From positions 2,418,001 to 2,482,000 of the forward strand of contig NZ_FPEI01000006.1 in assembly GCF_900117415.1 (NCBI RefSeq): a DNA stretch of 64,000 nucleotides. Reading direction: 5' to 3'. Shown here piece by piece: positions 52,997 through 61,199 of the stretch. The notes below the pieces were generated by a model. It did not search any database. It was not told where the DNA came from and worked only from the letters and a program-made list of their open reading frames with translations. Origin of the DNA: Hyphomicrobium sp. CS1BSMeth3 (lineage in GTDB: Bacteria; Pseudomonadota; Alphaproteobacteria; Rhizobiales; Hyphomicrobiaceae). Within the stretch, counting starts at the first letter, position 1. Each line of letters starts with the position of its first letter. The position numbers and the translations under genes are program-made.

Positions 52997-54616
52997 TCAG
53001 GTCTTCTCGATCGTGCGATAGTCGAGCTGGCGGTGGAACCAGTAGCGATAGCCGGAAATGTTCTTCTGCATGGCCGCGCTGAGCGTCGGCTGGAAGAGCG
53101 GGATGCGCGGCACCTCGTCGAAGGCCTTCTTGACGAAACCCTGGACATTCTTGTCGTAGGCCGCGGTGTCGTTGGCTGCCGCCGCTGCGCGCGCGGCGTC
53201 GATCATCGCGTCCATCTCCTTGTCCTGGTAGCTCATCGTGTTGAAGACGGCGTTCTGGCCGTGATAGCACCAGAAGAAGAAATACTCGGGATAGTCGAGC
53301 CAGCCCGAGAAGAAGTTGGAGATGAGCGGCATCTCCTTCTTCAGGAGCTCGCCGCGCCAGTTCGCGCCAGGGATCTTGTTGATCGAGACCTTGATGCCGA
53401 TCTGGCCGAGGCTCTCCTGCACGAGAATGCAGAGCGGCTCGTTCACGACACCGAAGCCGAGATCGAACGACAGCGTCGTCTCGAAGCCGTTCGGATAGCC
53501 CGCTTCGGTGAGAAGCTGCTTCGCCTTGGCGAGATCCGTCGTGTAGGCGTGCGGCTGCGGCCACGCCGTCTGAAGGGGATCGCCGGGCTTCGCGCCGTAC
53601 ATCGGCCCCGCGAGACCGAAGAGCACCGCGTCCATGATCTTCTGGTAGGGGATCGCGTAGGCGACGGCCTGGCGCACCTTCACATTGTCGAAGGGCGGCT
53701 TCTTCACGTTCATGCCGATGTAGCCGATGCCGTTGCCGATCAGGTTCGTGACGACGGCGACCTTGCCGGCGGCTTTCAGCTCGGCAAAATCCTTGTTCGG
53801 CATATCGAAGGAGATGTCGGCGTCGCCGCGCTCGATCAGCGCGCGGCGATTGCCGGCTGAGGGCACCGTGCGCCAGATGACGCGCTTGATCTTCGGCAGC
53901 GGGCCCGACTTCCAGTCGTCGAAGCGCTCGTAGACGAGCTCACTGCCGGCCTGCCAGCGCGTGACCTTGTAAGCGCCGCCGCCCGCGGTGTTGACCTTGG
54001 TGTACTCGAGGCCCCAGGGGTCCTTCTCCGTCGCGTGCTTCTTGATCAGCTCGGAGTTGTAGACGCCGGGTACGATCACCGCGAGATCGGGCATCGTCAG
54101 CTTGTCGGGGCGAATGAAGTCGACGCGGAACGTGCTATCGTCAACGACGACGAACTGCTCGGGCTTCTCGAGCGAGCCGGCTTTCATCTGGAAGGTCGGG
54201 AAGCCGCCGACCGTCACGGCGCGATCGAAGGACCACTTCACATCCTTCGCAGTGATTGGCGTGCCGTCGTGGAACTTGGCGTTCTTGCGCAGCTTGAAAG
54301 TGACGGAGTTCGGCTTGAGGTCCCACTCCTCGGCGAGCTCGGGCACGAACTTGTCGCGGTCGTAGGACTTCGTGCCGTCCGGCAGCGTCTTCTCGCCGTG
54401 CGTCATCAGGCGGTCGTAGCAATTCCACGACACTTCGTAGCCGGGCCGGTTCGTGCCGACGCCGTGGATGTCGAAATTGTTCGGCGCGTACTCCGTAACG
54501 ACGAGCAGCGTTTCCTGACGCGATTGCGCATTGGCACTCGACCAGACTGCGGGCAGGGGAAGTGCACTCGCGGCGCCGGCTGCAGACAACGACTTCAGAA
54601 ACTGACGACGTTTCAT
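52997..54616 (-). CDS. ABC transporter substrate-binding protein, family 5 (DppA/OppA type), Tat signal
   Basis: The 539-residue precursor has a Tat leader (KRRQFLKSLSAAGAASALPL, cleavage near ANAQS) and the SBP_bac_5 body with the segments LAEEWDLKPNSVTFKLRKNAKFHDGTPITAKDVKWS in pieces, VRQAVAYAIPYQKI and ILVQESLGQIGIKV. ATG 54616 is chosen with GGAGGGG 9 nt upstream. It is the first gene of the operon ending with AtzGEH and the FCD regulator, so its ligand is probably the compound these enzymes degrade rather than a peptide. Confidence 0.94.
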   Translation of the reverse strand: MKRRQFLKSLSAAGAASALPLPAVWSSANAQSRQETLLVVTEYAPNNFDIHGVGTNRPGYEVSWNCYDRLMTHGEKTLPDGTKSYDRDKFVPELAEEWDLKPNSVTFKLRKNAKFHDGTPITAKDVKWSFDRAVTVGGFPTFQMKAGSLEKPEQFVVVDDSTFRVDFIRPDKLTMPDLAVIVPGVYNSELIKKHATEKDPWGLEYTKVNTAGGGAYKVTRWQAGSELVYERFDDWKSGPLPKIKRVIWRTVPSAGNRRALIERGDADISFDMPNKDFAELKAAGKVAVVTNLIGNGIGYIGMNVKKPPFDNVKVRQAVAYAIPYQKIMDAVLFGLAGPMYGAKPGDPLQTAWPQPHAYTTDLAKAKQLLTEAGYPNGFETTLSFDLGFGVVNEPLCILVQESLGQIGIKVSINKIPGANWRGELLKKEMPLISNFFSGWLDYPEYFFFWCYHGQNAVFNTMSYQDKEMDAMIDAARAAAAANDTAAYDKNVQGFVKKAFDEVPRIPLFQPTLSAAMQKNISGYRYWFHRQLDYRTIEKT

Positions 54617-54940
54617 GAGCAATTCCCCTCCTTGCGAACGAGCGCGGACACGCTGATGGAGGGTTAACAGCAACCTTTGTGCCAACTCGGCACGCGGCGT
54701 CCGTTTTTGGATCAATGCGCTGATCCAATTTGATTATTTCGGCCGGAGGTCGGCGAATGAGCGAGCGCCATGGAGAAGCTCAGCCCGCAAACTTGCATAC
54801 AAAATGGCATACACGCCTGAAATTTAGCCCGCGAAGCGAGCGCGGCGGGGTACGCGATCTCTACTTCCAGAGAAGCACCGGAAGACGCGCGTATGAACGC
54901 GTTGCGCGCTTCCACGCGCTGCGCCATCGAAGCGTGAGAG
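54617..54940 (-). promoter_or_regulatory. Promoter region of the importer-AtzGEH operon
   Basis: 324 bp without a gene. Contents: an exact inverted repeat TTGGATCA (54707-54714) / TGATCCAA (54721-54728); an AT-rich run CCAATTTGATTATTT at 54725-54739 that also occurs upstream of the uronate dehydrogenase gene; and two direct GCATACA copies at 54795-54801 and 54807-54813, spaced 12 bp. These are candidate operators for the FCD or UTRA GntR proteins on either side of the operon. Confidence 0.55.
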
Positions 54941-55744
54941 CTACCCCTTCACGCGCCGGATTGTCATTGTGTGGCGGAAGCGCTCGGCGGGATGGATGTT
55001 GATCGCGACCAACGCGATCTTCCCCGAGGTCAGGCGATAAGTCCGCTGGACGTCGAGCGCGACGGAATTCGGCTCGACCTTGAGGCCGCGCGCCATGGTC
55101 GCCGGAATGATGCTGGCCGAGATCTGCTGTTGCACTTCGTCTATGCGCTGGCCGAACAGATCCTCGATGAGATGAAAGATCGGGCCGCGATTGCGCTTGA
55201 GGAGCCGCCCGACCCCAGCGAACTCTTCATTGACGAAGACCTCGGCCCAGCAGGCCGGCAGCGGGCTCTGGTCGGATTGCCGATAGCCGCGCACGATGAG
55301 CCAGCGCTCCCCGATCGCGCCGCCGATCCGTTCCGCGAGTGCGGGATCGGCGGTGATCATCTCCATGCTCTCGATATCGAAGCGAAGACCAACCGCGAAC
55401 GTGACGAGGTCGTTGATCGACGTCACCTGATGCAGATCAGCGTCCGAGGGATCGAACGGAATGACCATCGTGCCGGCTCCCTGCCGCGATGCGACGAGAC
55501 GGTCCTCGCGCAGGCGCCGCAGCGCTTCTCTTATCGTGTAACGGCTGACGGAGAAGCGCGCGCAGAGCTCTTCTTCCGTCGGCAACTGCGAGCCGACCGG
55601 ATAGACGCCTCGGACGATCTCGTCCTTCAGCACCTGCACGACCTGGCGATAGAGCGCCTCTCCCGAGCTGCTTGCCGGGAGCGCCGCGCGCTGAGGCCGC
55701 CGTTGGCGTGTCGGCCGCTTCTTCAGGTCAGTATTCGATGTCAT
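54941..55744 (-). CDS. GntR-family regulator, HutC/UTRA subfamily
   Basis: The 267-residue protein has a basic, Arg-rich N-terminus, a winged HTH (LYRQVVQVLKDEIVRGVYPV, ELCARFSVSRYTIREALRRL) and a UTRA ligand domain (VRGYRQSDQSPLPACWAEVFV and TYRLTSGKIALVAINIHPAE). It overlaps the MaoC gene by 17 bp, so it is the last gene of the acyl-CoA operon. Palindromes of the form TTGT-N4-ACAA upstream of that operon fit operators of this subfamily. Confidence 0.9.
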   Translation of the reverse strand: MTSNTDLKKRPTRQRRPQRAALPASSSGEALYRQVVQVLKDEIVRGVYPVGSQLPTEEELCARFSVSRYTIREALRRLREDRLVASRQGAGTMVIPFDPSDADLHQVTSINDLVTFAVGLRFDIESMEMITADPALAERIGGAIGERWLIVRGYRQSDQSPLPACWAEVFVNEEFAGVGRLLKRNRGPIFHLIEDLFGQRIDEVQQQISASIIPATMARGLKVEPNSVALDVQRTYRLTSGKIALVAINIHPAERFRHTMTIRRVKG

Positions 55745-56231
55745 GGCCCTGCTTTGGCACCAGCATGGTGCGCTCGAAGCTCATGAACTGCGTGCCATCG
55801 GCCTTCTTACCGACGGTGCGCACCGTCACGATGCCTTGGGTCGGGCGCGAGGACGACTCGCGTTTTCCCAGGACCTCAGACTCCGCATAGATCGTGTCAC
55901 CGATGAAGACCGGCGCCGTGAGCTTGATGTCATTCCAGCCGAGGTTGGCGATCGCCTTCTGGCTCAGGTCGCTCACGCTCATGCCGACAACGATCGACAA
56001 GGTGAGGCAGCTATTGACCAGCGGCTTTCCGAATTCCGACTTCGCCGCGTAGGCAAAGTCGAAGTGCACGGGATGCGTATTCATGGTCAGCAGCGTGAAC
56101 CAGGTGTTGTCGGTTTCCGAGATCGTCCGCCCGGGCCGATGCTCGTAGATGTCCCCGACCGTGAAATCCTCGAAGCACCGGCCGAAGGTTTCGCGATAAC
56201 GCTGGCCGCCGACCGCGGTATGGCTCTGCAT
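55728..56231 (-). CDS. MaoC-family dehydratase
   Basis: The 167-residue hot-dog protein has FTVGDIYEHRPGRTISETDNTWFTLLTMN then HPVHFDFAYA, where the His corresponds to the hydratase-2 catalytic His, and GLxNLGW-type strands later. It would hydrate an enoyl-CoA such as mesaconyl-CoA. ATG 56231 is taken, with GGAG 9 nt upstream and 4 bp after the CoA-transferase stop; a longer frame to 56372 overlaps that gene and is rejected. Confidence 0.88.
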   Translation of the reverse strand: MQSHTAVGGQRYRETFGRCFEDFTVGDIYEHRPGRTISETDNTWFTLLTMNTHPVHFDFAYAAKSEFGKPLVNSCLTLSIVVGMSVSDLSQKAIANLGWNDIKLTAPVFIGDTIYAESEVLGKRESSSRPTQGIVTVRTVGKKADGTQFMSFERTMLVPKQGHDIEY

Positions 56232-56235
56232 GGCA

Positions 56236-57366
56236 TCAATCTCCGGAAGCTGTCTTTTGCGCACCGAGCAGGGCTTCGGTGTGCTCGCCAAGGCGCGGCG
56301 GACGCAGGCTCGGTGAGGCCGGCTCCTCGCGGAAGTGAATGGGCGGACCGACGTGCGTGCGGCCCTCGTCATCGCGCAGAACCATCCCGCGGGCGTACAG
56401 GTTCTCGTGCGCGAAGGCCTCCGGCAGCGTGTTCACGCGGCCATAGCAGACATCGAGCTTGCCGAGATAGGCGTCCCATTCCGCGAGCGTCCTGGTGCGG
56501 AACACCTCGGCGAGGAAGTGCATGACGGGTTGCTGATGTGGTCCTGGCCCACGCAGACACGGCTCCGCGAGATCGGGACGTCCCAAGGCGCCGAGCAGAT
56601 TATGGATGAACTTCGGCTCCTGACCGGCGAGGACGAGGAAGCGCCCGTCACGCGTCTCGTACGGACGATAGAACGCCGCGCCACCCGTCGTGCGCTCGTG
56701 CGTCGGAATGGGATGACGGTTCTCGGCGAACGTGGGGCCGAGAATGTTCAGCATCGCGCCGATGGTGACATCGTGCATGCTGATGTCGACGTAGTCGCCT
56801 TTCCCCGTCTGGTTCCGGCGCTGCAAGGCCATCAGCACTGCAGAGAGGCCCTGCAAACCGGCGAGAACGTCCGCAACCGGAATGGCAGGCATGGCCGGCT
56901 TGCCGTCGCCGCCAAGGGATGCGGTCAGCAGGCCGCTCTCGGCCTCGAGCGCGATGTCGTGCGCGGGACGCCCACTGAAAGGTCCTTGCTGCCCGAACGC
57001 GCTGATCGAGCAATAGACAATGCGCGGATTGCGCGCCCGCAGTGCCTCGTAGCCGACGCCGAGCCGATCGACCACGCCCGGGCGGAACGACTCGACGAAC
57101 ACATCGGCGCTCTCGCAAAGCTTCAGCAGACGCTCGCGCTGTGCCGCGTCCTTCAGATCGACGACGATGCTCTTCTTGCCGCGATTGAGATTGCGGAAGA
57201 AGACTGTCTCCGGTCCGTCCGAGAGACCGATGTGGCGGCCGGGATCACCCTCACCGGGCGCCTCAACCTTGATCACCTCCGCACCATGATCGGCCATGGC
57301 GAGCGTGAGATAAGGCCCCGGCAGAAACACGGAGAGATCGACGACGCGGATGCCTTCGAGCTTCAT
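56236..57366 (-). CDS. CaiB/BaiF (class III) CoA-transferase, second copy
   Basis: The 376-residue protein starts MKLEGIRVVDLSVFLPGPYL and holds the catalytic Asp in GRPAHDIALEAESGL, with VFVESFRPGVVDRLG and GKGDYVDISMHDV. These enzymes transfer CoA between an acyl-CoA and a free acid. The start at 57366 overlaps the upstream CoA-transferase stop (ATGA); a longer frame to 57780 would run inside that gene. Confidence 0.92.
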   Translation of the reverse strand: MKLEGIRVVDLSVFLPGPYLTLAMADHGAEVIKVEAPGEGDPGRHIGLSDGPETVFFRNLNRGKKSIVVDLKDAAQRERLLKLCESADVFVESFRPGVVDRLGVGYEALRARNPRIVYCSISAFGQQGPFSGRPAHDIALEAESGLLTASLGGDGKPAMPAIPVADVLAGLQGLSAVLMALQRRNQTGKGDYVDISMHDVTIGAMLNILGPTFAENRHPIPTHERTTGGAAFYRPYETRDGRFLVLAGQEPKFIHNLLGALGRPDLAEPCLRGPGPHQQPVMHFLAEVFRTRTLAEWDAYLGKLDVCYGRVNTLPEAFAHENLYARGMVLRDDEGRTHVGPPIHFREEPASPSLRPPRLGEHTEALLGAQKTASGD

Positions 57367-58532
57367 TTGCGCCCCCGCACAGTTTCCGTCGACACGACGC
57401 CGACGAACTCGGCATTGTCCGCTCCGAGCGGCGAGCAGGGCGTCTGCTCCAGGCGCTTGCCGTTGATCTTGATCGGATTGGCGAGCACACGCATACCCGG
57501 CATTGCCGGATGCGGCACGGTGCGCACCATCTCCGTCTTCTTGAGGAAGGGATTGTCGAGCGCGCTCGCGAGGTCGAGCACCGGCGCGATCGGCAGGACG
57601 CTGCCGAGCTTGTCGAGCCAGGTGCTGCTCGGCTGCTTCTTCAGCTCCACGTCGACGATCTCGGTGATCGCATCGCGGTTCTTCTGCCTGTTCGCCATCG
57701 TCGCGAAGCGGGGATCCTGCGCCAGCTCCGGGCGTCCGATGGCGGTGGCCAGCTCGCCCCAGAACCTGTCGGTCATGCACATGATGAAGACCCAGCCGTC
57801 CGCCGTCGGGAAGGTCTGCACGGGCGCGACGGAGAAGTGCGCACTGCGCTGCTGGCGCTCGGAGACATGCCCTTCATTGAGATACCAGCGCGCGGCATAG
57901 CCGAGCTGATGCACCGCGACCTCGAACAGGCTCACGTCGACATCGCAGCCTTTGCCCGTCGAGCGCGCCTGAAGAACGGCCGCGAGCAAGCCGACGGCCG
58001 CCGTGAGGCCCGTCGTCTGGTCGATCATGGAGGGCGCGCCGATGCGCGAGGGCGGACCATCCGGCTCACCCGTCAGATCCATGAGCCCGGATTCGGCCTG
58101 CATGAGATAGTCATAGCCGGGCCGCGCCGTGCGCTCGTTGTCCCGCCCGTAGGCGGAGATATGAACGCACACAATAGAGGACTTGATGGACGAGAGCGCG
58201 GGATAGTCGAGCCCCATCTTGGCCGGCAGATCGCCGCGCAGATTGTTCATCACGACATCGGCCTTGGCGATCAGACCGTTCAGCGCCGTACGGCCTTCCT
58301 CGCTGCGCAGATCGAGCGCGACGCTCTTCTTGCTGCTGTTGAACGACTGGAAATACTCGCTGTCGTTTTCGCCGAGATAGTAGGGACCGGTCTTGCGCGC
58401 CGGATCGCCACCGATCGCGGCATTCTCGATTTTGATGACCGTCGCGCCGAGCTCGGCCAGAAGCATCGTGCCATAGGGTGCCGCGCCGAACTGCTCGACC
58501 GATACGATCTTCAGATCTTGCAGCGGCTTCAT
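57363..58532 (-). CDS. CaiB/BaiF (class III) CoA-transferase, first copy
   Basis: The 389-residue protein opens with MKPLQDLKIVSVEQFGAAPYGTMLLAELGATVIKIEN in pieces and has the catalytic Asp in ARPGYDYLMQAESGL, and GKGCDVDVSLFEVAV. It is clearly different from its neighbour, so the pair may form a heteromer or serve two acids. Overlaps of 4 bp with the genes on both sides show translational coupling. Confidence 0.92.
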   Translation of the reverse strand: MKPLQDLKIVSVEQFGAAPYGTMLLAELGATVIKIENAAIGGDPARKTGPYYLGENDSEYFQSFNSSKKSVALDLRSEEGRTALNGLIAKADVVMNNLRGDLPAKMGLDYPALSSIKSSIVCVHISAYGRDNERTARPGYDYLMQAESGLMDLTGEPDGPPSRIGAPSMIDQTTGLTAAVGLLAAVLQARSTGKGCDVDVSLFEVAVHQLGYAARWYLNEGHVSERQQRSAHFSVAPVQTFPTADGWVFIMCMTDRFWGELATAIGRPELAQDPRFATMANRQKNRDAITEIVDVELKKQPSSTWLDKLGSVLPIAPVLDLASALDNPFLKKTEMVRTVPHPAMPGMRVLANPIKINGKRLEQTPCSPLGADNAEFVGVVSTETVRGRK

Positions 58533-59692
58533 GCGATGGGATTCCTCTTGATCCAGTTCTTGGAGATGATGATGCGCTGCATCTCGTTGGTGCCCTCGCC
58601 GATGCAGGTGAGCGGCGCATCGCGGTAGAGGCGCTCGATGTCGTACTCTTGCGAGTAGCCATAGGCGCCGTGAATACGCATTCCTTCAATGGAGTTCTCG
58701 AGCGCGGCCTCGCTGGAGAAGTATTTTGCCATGCCGGCCTCCATGTCGCAGCGCTCGCCGCGATCGAAAGCCGCAGCCGCATCGAGCGTCAGCAGCCGGG
58801 CAGCACGCGCCCGCGTCGCCATCTCGCCGAGCTTGAGCTGGATGGCCTGATGCTCGCAGATGGGCTTGCCAAAGGTCTTGCGCACCTGAGCGTACTCTGT
58901 CGCAAGTTTGAGCGCCCCTTCGGCAATGCCGACGCCGCGCGCGGCGACGTTGATGCGCCCGAGCTCGAGGCCGCCGGTCGTCTGATAGAAACCCTGCCCC
59001 TCGACGCCGCCGATCAGATGATCCTTCGTAACGCGATAGTTATCGAACACCAGCTCCGCCGTATCGATCGCCTTGTAGCCGAGCTTCTTGAGCTTGCGGC
59101 CGACCGTGAAGCCCTCCTTCTTCGGCGTGATGAAGAGGCTGAGGCCCGAGTGCCGCGGATTGGCGTCGGGATTGGTCTTCACCAGCATGGCGAAGCACGA
59201 GCCCTCGGCGCCGTTCGTGATCCACATCTTCGTGCCGTTGATGACGTAGTCGTCGCCATCGCGGCGGGCGGTCATGCGAATGCCCTGCAGGTCGGTGCCG
59301 GCATCGGGCTCCGTCAGGGCGAGGCCGCCGCGGATCTCGCCCGAGGCGATCTTCGGCAGCCACTGCCGCTTCTGCTCGGGCGTCCCGAACTTCTCGATCG
59401 CAAGCGCGAGCATCAGGTGCGAGTTGAAAATACCGGTGATCGACATCCAGACCGACGAGATCGTCATCACGATCTTCGCGTAGGTCGAGGCCGGCAGACC
59501 GAGGCCGCCGTACTCGGTGCTGACCGTCGCGCCGAAAAGGCCAAGCTCCTTCATCTGCTCGACGATGTGATCGGGATAGCGGTCGGCGTGATCGTACTCG
59601 CGCACGATCGGCTTCAGCTCGCGCTCGGTCCACCGCTCGATCATGTCGAGAAGCTGGGCCTCGTCGCCCGCATCATTCATCACACTGCTCAT
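58529..59692 (-). CDS. Acyl-CoA dehydrogenase
   Basis: FAD enzyme of 387 residues introducing a 2,3 double bond in an acyl-CoA. ALTEPDAGTDLQGIR is the first signature and GTNEMQRIIISKNWI holds the C-terminal segment; a Glu base in IGEGTNE lies where short-chain and glutaryl-type enzymes have theirs. First gene of the five-gene operon. Two palindromic TTGT-N4-ACAA sites lie 27 and 93 bp upstream. Confidence 0.93.
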   Translation of the reverse strand: MSSVMNDAGDEAQLLDMIERWTERELKPIVREYDHADRYPDHIVEQMKELGLFGATVSTEYGGLGLPASTYAKIVMTISSVWMSITGIFNSHLMLALAIEKFGTPEQKRQWLPKIASGEIRGGLALTEPDAGTDLQGIRMTARRDGDDYVINGTKMWITNGAEGSCFAMLVKTNPDANPRHSGLSLFITPKKEGFTVGRKLKKLGYKAIDTAELVFDNYRVTKDHLIGGVEGQGFYQTTGGLELGRINVAARGVGIAEGALKLATEYAQVRKTFGKPICEHQAIQLKLGEMATRARAARLLTLDAAAAFDRGERCDMEAGMAKYFSSEAALENSIEGMRIHGAYGYSQEYDIERLYRDAPLTCIGEGTNEMQRIIISKNWIKRNPIA

Positions 59693-59718
59693 CGCCCGTT
59701 TCCGCTGGCTTCGTGGAT

Positions 59719-59730
59719 TTGTCCAGACAA
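59719..59730. promoter_or_regulatory. Candidate GntR operator, site 1
   Basis: Perfect palindrome TTGTCCAGACAA, except for the central CA, 27 bp upstream of the acyl-CoA dehydrogenase start. HutC/UTRA-type regulators bind similar sites (for example TGGTCTAGACCA). Confidence 0.55.
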
Positions 59731-59784
59731 TACTATTTCAATCTGAGCCATACCGAGGCATATCCTCTTTGCATACCTGATAAT

Positions 59785-59796
59785 TTGTACGGACAA
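59785..59796. promoter_or_regulatory. Candidate GntR operator, site 2
   Basis: TTGTACGGACAA has the same TTGT-N4-ACAA frame as site 1 and lies 54 bp from its end, roughly five helical turns. Confidence 0.5.
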
Positions 59797-59930
59797 GATG
59801 GCATGAGGCGCGGCGGCACGCCAGCGCGTTTGACCTCCATCAATGGCACGCCCGCGCCCGCCGGCAATTTTGGAGGTCACAGTGACGTGCCGGAATGGAC
59901 GGCCGCGCCCAGGCGCAGAGGAGATCAGCC

Positions 59931-60383
59931 ATGACGCTTCCAGCGACGCTCAGTCATGCCGTTCAGCAGACGCAGATCTGGCTGAAAGAACTCAGAGACA
60001 ACGGCGATCTCGGTGATGAAGCCACTGCCTACAGCGTTCTCAGGGCCGTGCTCCATCAGCTACGGGATCGCCTGACACCGGAGGAGGCCACGGATCTTGC
60101 CGCGCAATTGCCGCTCATCATTCGCGGCGCCTATTTCGAAGGATGGCAGCCGCGGCACACGCCTGAGAAAGTACGGACCAAGGAGGAGTTTCTCGACGGC
60201 ATAGCGACCAAGCTCAGACCGCACTCGATTGATGCCGAAGCCGCAGCCCGGGACGTCTTCGCGCTACTGTCGCACCATTGCGACCAGGGCGAGATCGCCG
60301 ACGTCATCGCGCAGCTCCCGCACGAGCTGAAGGCGCTCTGGCCGGAGACGGCGCAGACTTTTCACGCACGCTTGAAGCAGTGA
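59931..60383 (+). CDS. DUF2267 domain protein
   Basis: The 150-residue protein reads SHAVQQTQIWLKELRDNGDL, AYSVLRAVLHQLRDRLTPEE, AAQLPLIIRGAYFEGWQP and LSHHCDQGEIADVIAQLP, the two-copy helical pattern of DUF2267. Function unknown; members are often near stress genes. ATG 59931 is chosen with AGAGGAG 8 nt upstream. Confidence 0.9.
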   Translation: MTLPATLSHAVQQTQIWLKELRDNGDLGDEATAYSVLRAVLHQLRDRLTPEEATDLAAQLPLIIRGAYFEGWQPRHTPEKVRTKEEFLDGIATKLRPHSIDAEAAARDVFALLSHHCDQGEIADVIAQLPHELKALWPETAQTFHARLKQ

Positions 60384-60400
60384 CACCTCGCAGCGTCGCG

Positions 60401-61033
60401 TCAGGTCACATCATCGGCGGCAATCGCAGCGATTTCCCGCTCCGCAAAGGCGCGGCGTGCGGCATCGACTGAGCCGTTGAGATCGATGCCGCGCGTCGCC
60501 TCCTCGACCACGACGATATCGAAGCCGCAGCGGTGCCCGTCCTCGGCCGAGTAGCGCACACAAAAATCGAGCGCGAGGCCCGCGAGAAAAATGCGCGAGA
60601 GGCCGCGCTCGCGCAGATAGCCCGCGAGGCCCGTCGGGGTCGTGCGATCGTTCTCGAAGAAGGCTGAATAGGAATCGATCGCGCGGCGATAGCCCTTGCG
60701 GATGATCAGCTCCGCATGGGGAATATGCAGTCCGTCATGGAAGGCCGCGCCGCGCGTCTCCTGCACACAATGATCGGGCCACAGCACCTGCGGTCCATAG
60801 GGAAAAGTGACGACCTCGAAGGGCTGACGACCGGGATTGGCCGAAGCAAAGGAGCTGTGCGCCGGTGGATGCCAGTCCTGTGTCAGGATCACATGCTGGA
60901 AGCGGCCCGCAAGTCGATTGACGAGAGGCACGATCTCGTCACCGCCAGGCACGGCGAGACTGCCGCCGGGGCAGAAATCGTTCTGCACATCGACAACCAG
61001 CAGAACATCGCTGTCGGTGATCTTCTCTGCCAT
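60401..61033 (-). CDS. pncA: Nicotinamidase (isochorismatase-like hydrolase)
   Basis: Hydrolyses nicotinamide to nicotinate in NAD salvage. The 210-residue protein has the catalytic Asp15 (VVDVQNDFCPGGSL), metal histidines in DWHPPAHSSF, the catalytic Lys in IIRKGYRR, and the nucleophilic Cys in LALDFCVRYSA with its preceding cis-peptide. All nicotinamidase landmarks are present. It converges on the DUF2267 gene with 17 bp between stops. Confidence 0.95.
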   Translation of the reverse strand: MAEKITDSDVLLVVDVQNDFCPGGSLAVPGGDEIVPLVNRLAGRFQHVILTQDWHPPAHSSFASANPGRQPFEVVTFPYGPQVLWPDHCVQETRGAAFHDGLHIPHAELIIRKGYRRAIDSYSAFFENDRTTPTGLAGYLRERGLSRIFLAGLALDFCVRYSAEDGHRCGFDIVVVEEATRGIDLNGSVDAARRAFAEREIAAIAADDVT

Positions 61034-61157
61034 CGGCGATCCTTCCTACCAGGGCACACGTGCTGGAAGGCCTCGCGTTCCGAACCAGCCCTCCTGTGTG
61101 CTGTAGCGGAATGAGAATGATGGCTGCAAGCGCGGAATGTCATCAGCGGCGAGCATC

Positions 61158-61184
61158 GGCGCGGCCTGCTCATGCAGCCGCGCC
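61158..61184 (-). terminator. Hairpin downstream of hsp20
   Basis: GGCGCGGC (61158-61165) pairs exactly with GCCGCGCC (61177-61184) around an 11-nt loop. There is no T tract, so it may be a 3' stabiliser or factor-dependent stop rather than an intrinsic terminator. Confidence 0.4.
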
Positions 61185-61199
61185 GCGCTGCAAAGACCG

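Noticed and set aside
57367-57780. N-terminal extension of the second CoA-transferase
   Set aside because: It would overlap the first CoA-transferase out of frame by over 400 bp; the ATG at 57366 overlaps the upstream stop and starts with the family's MKLEGIRVVDLS.
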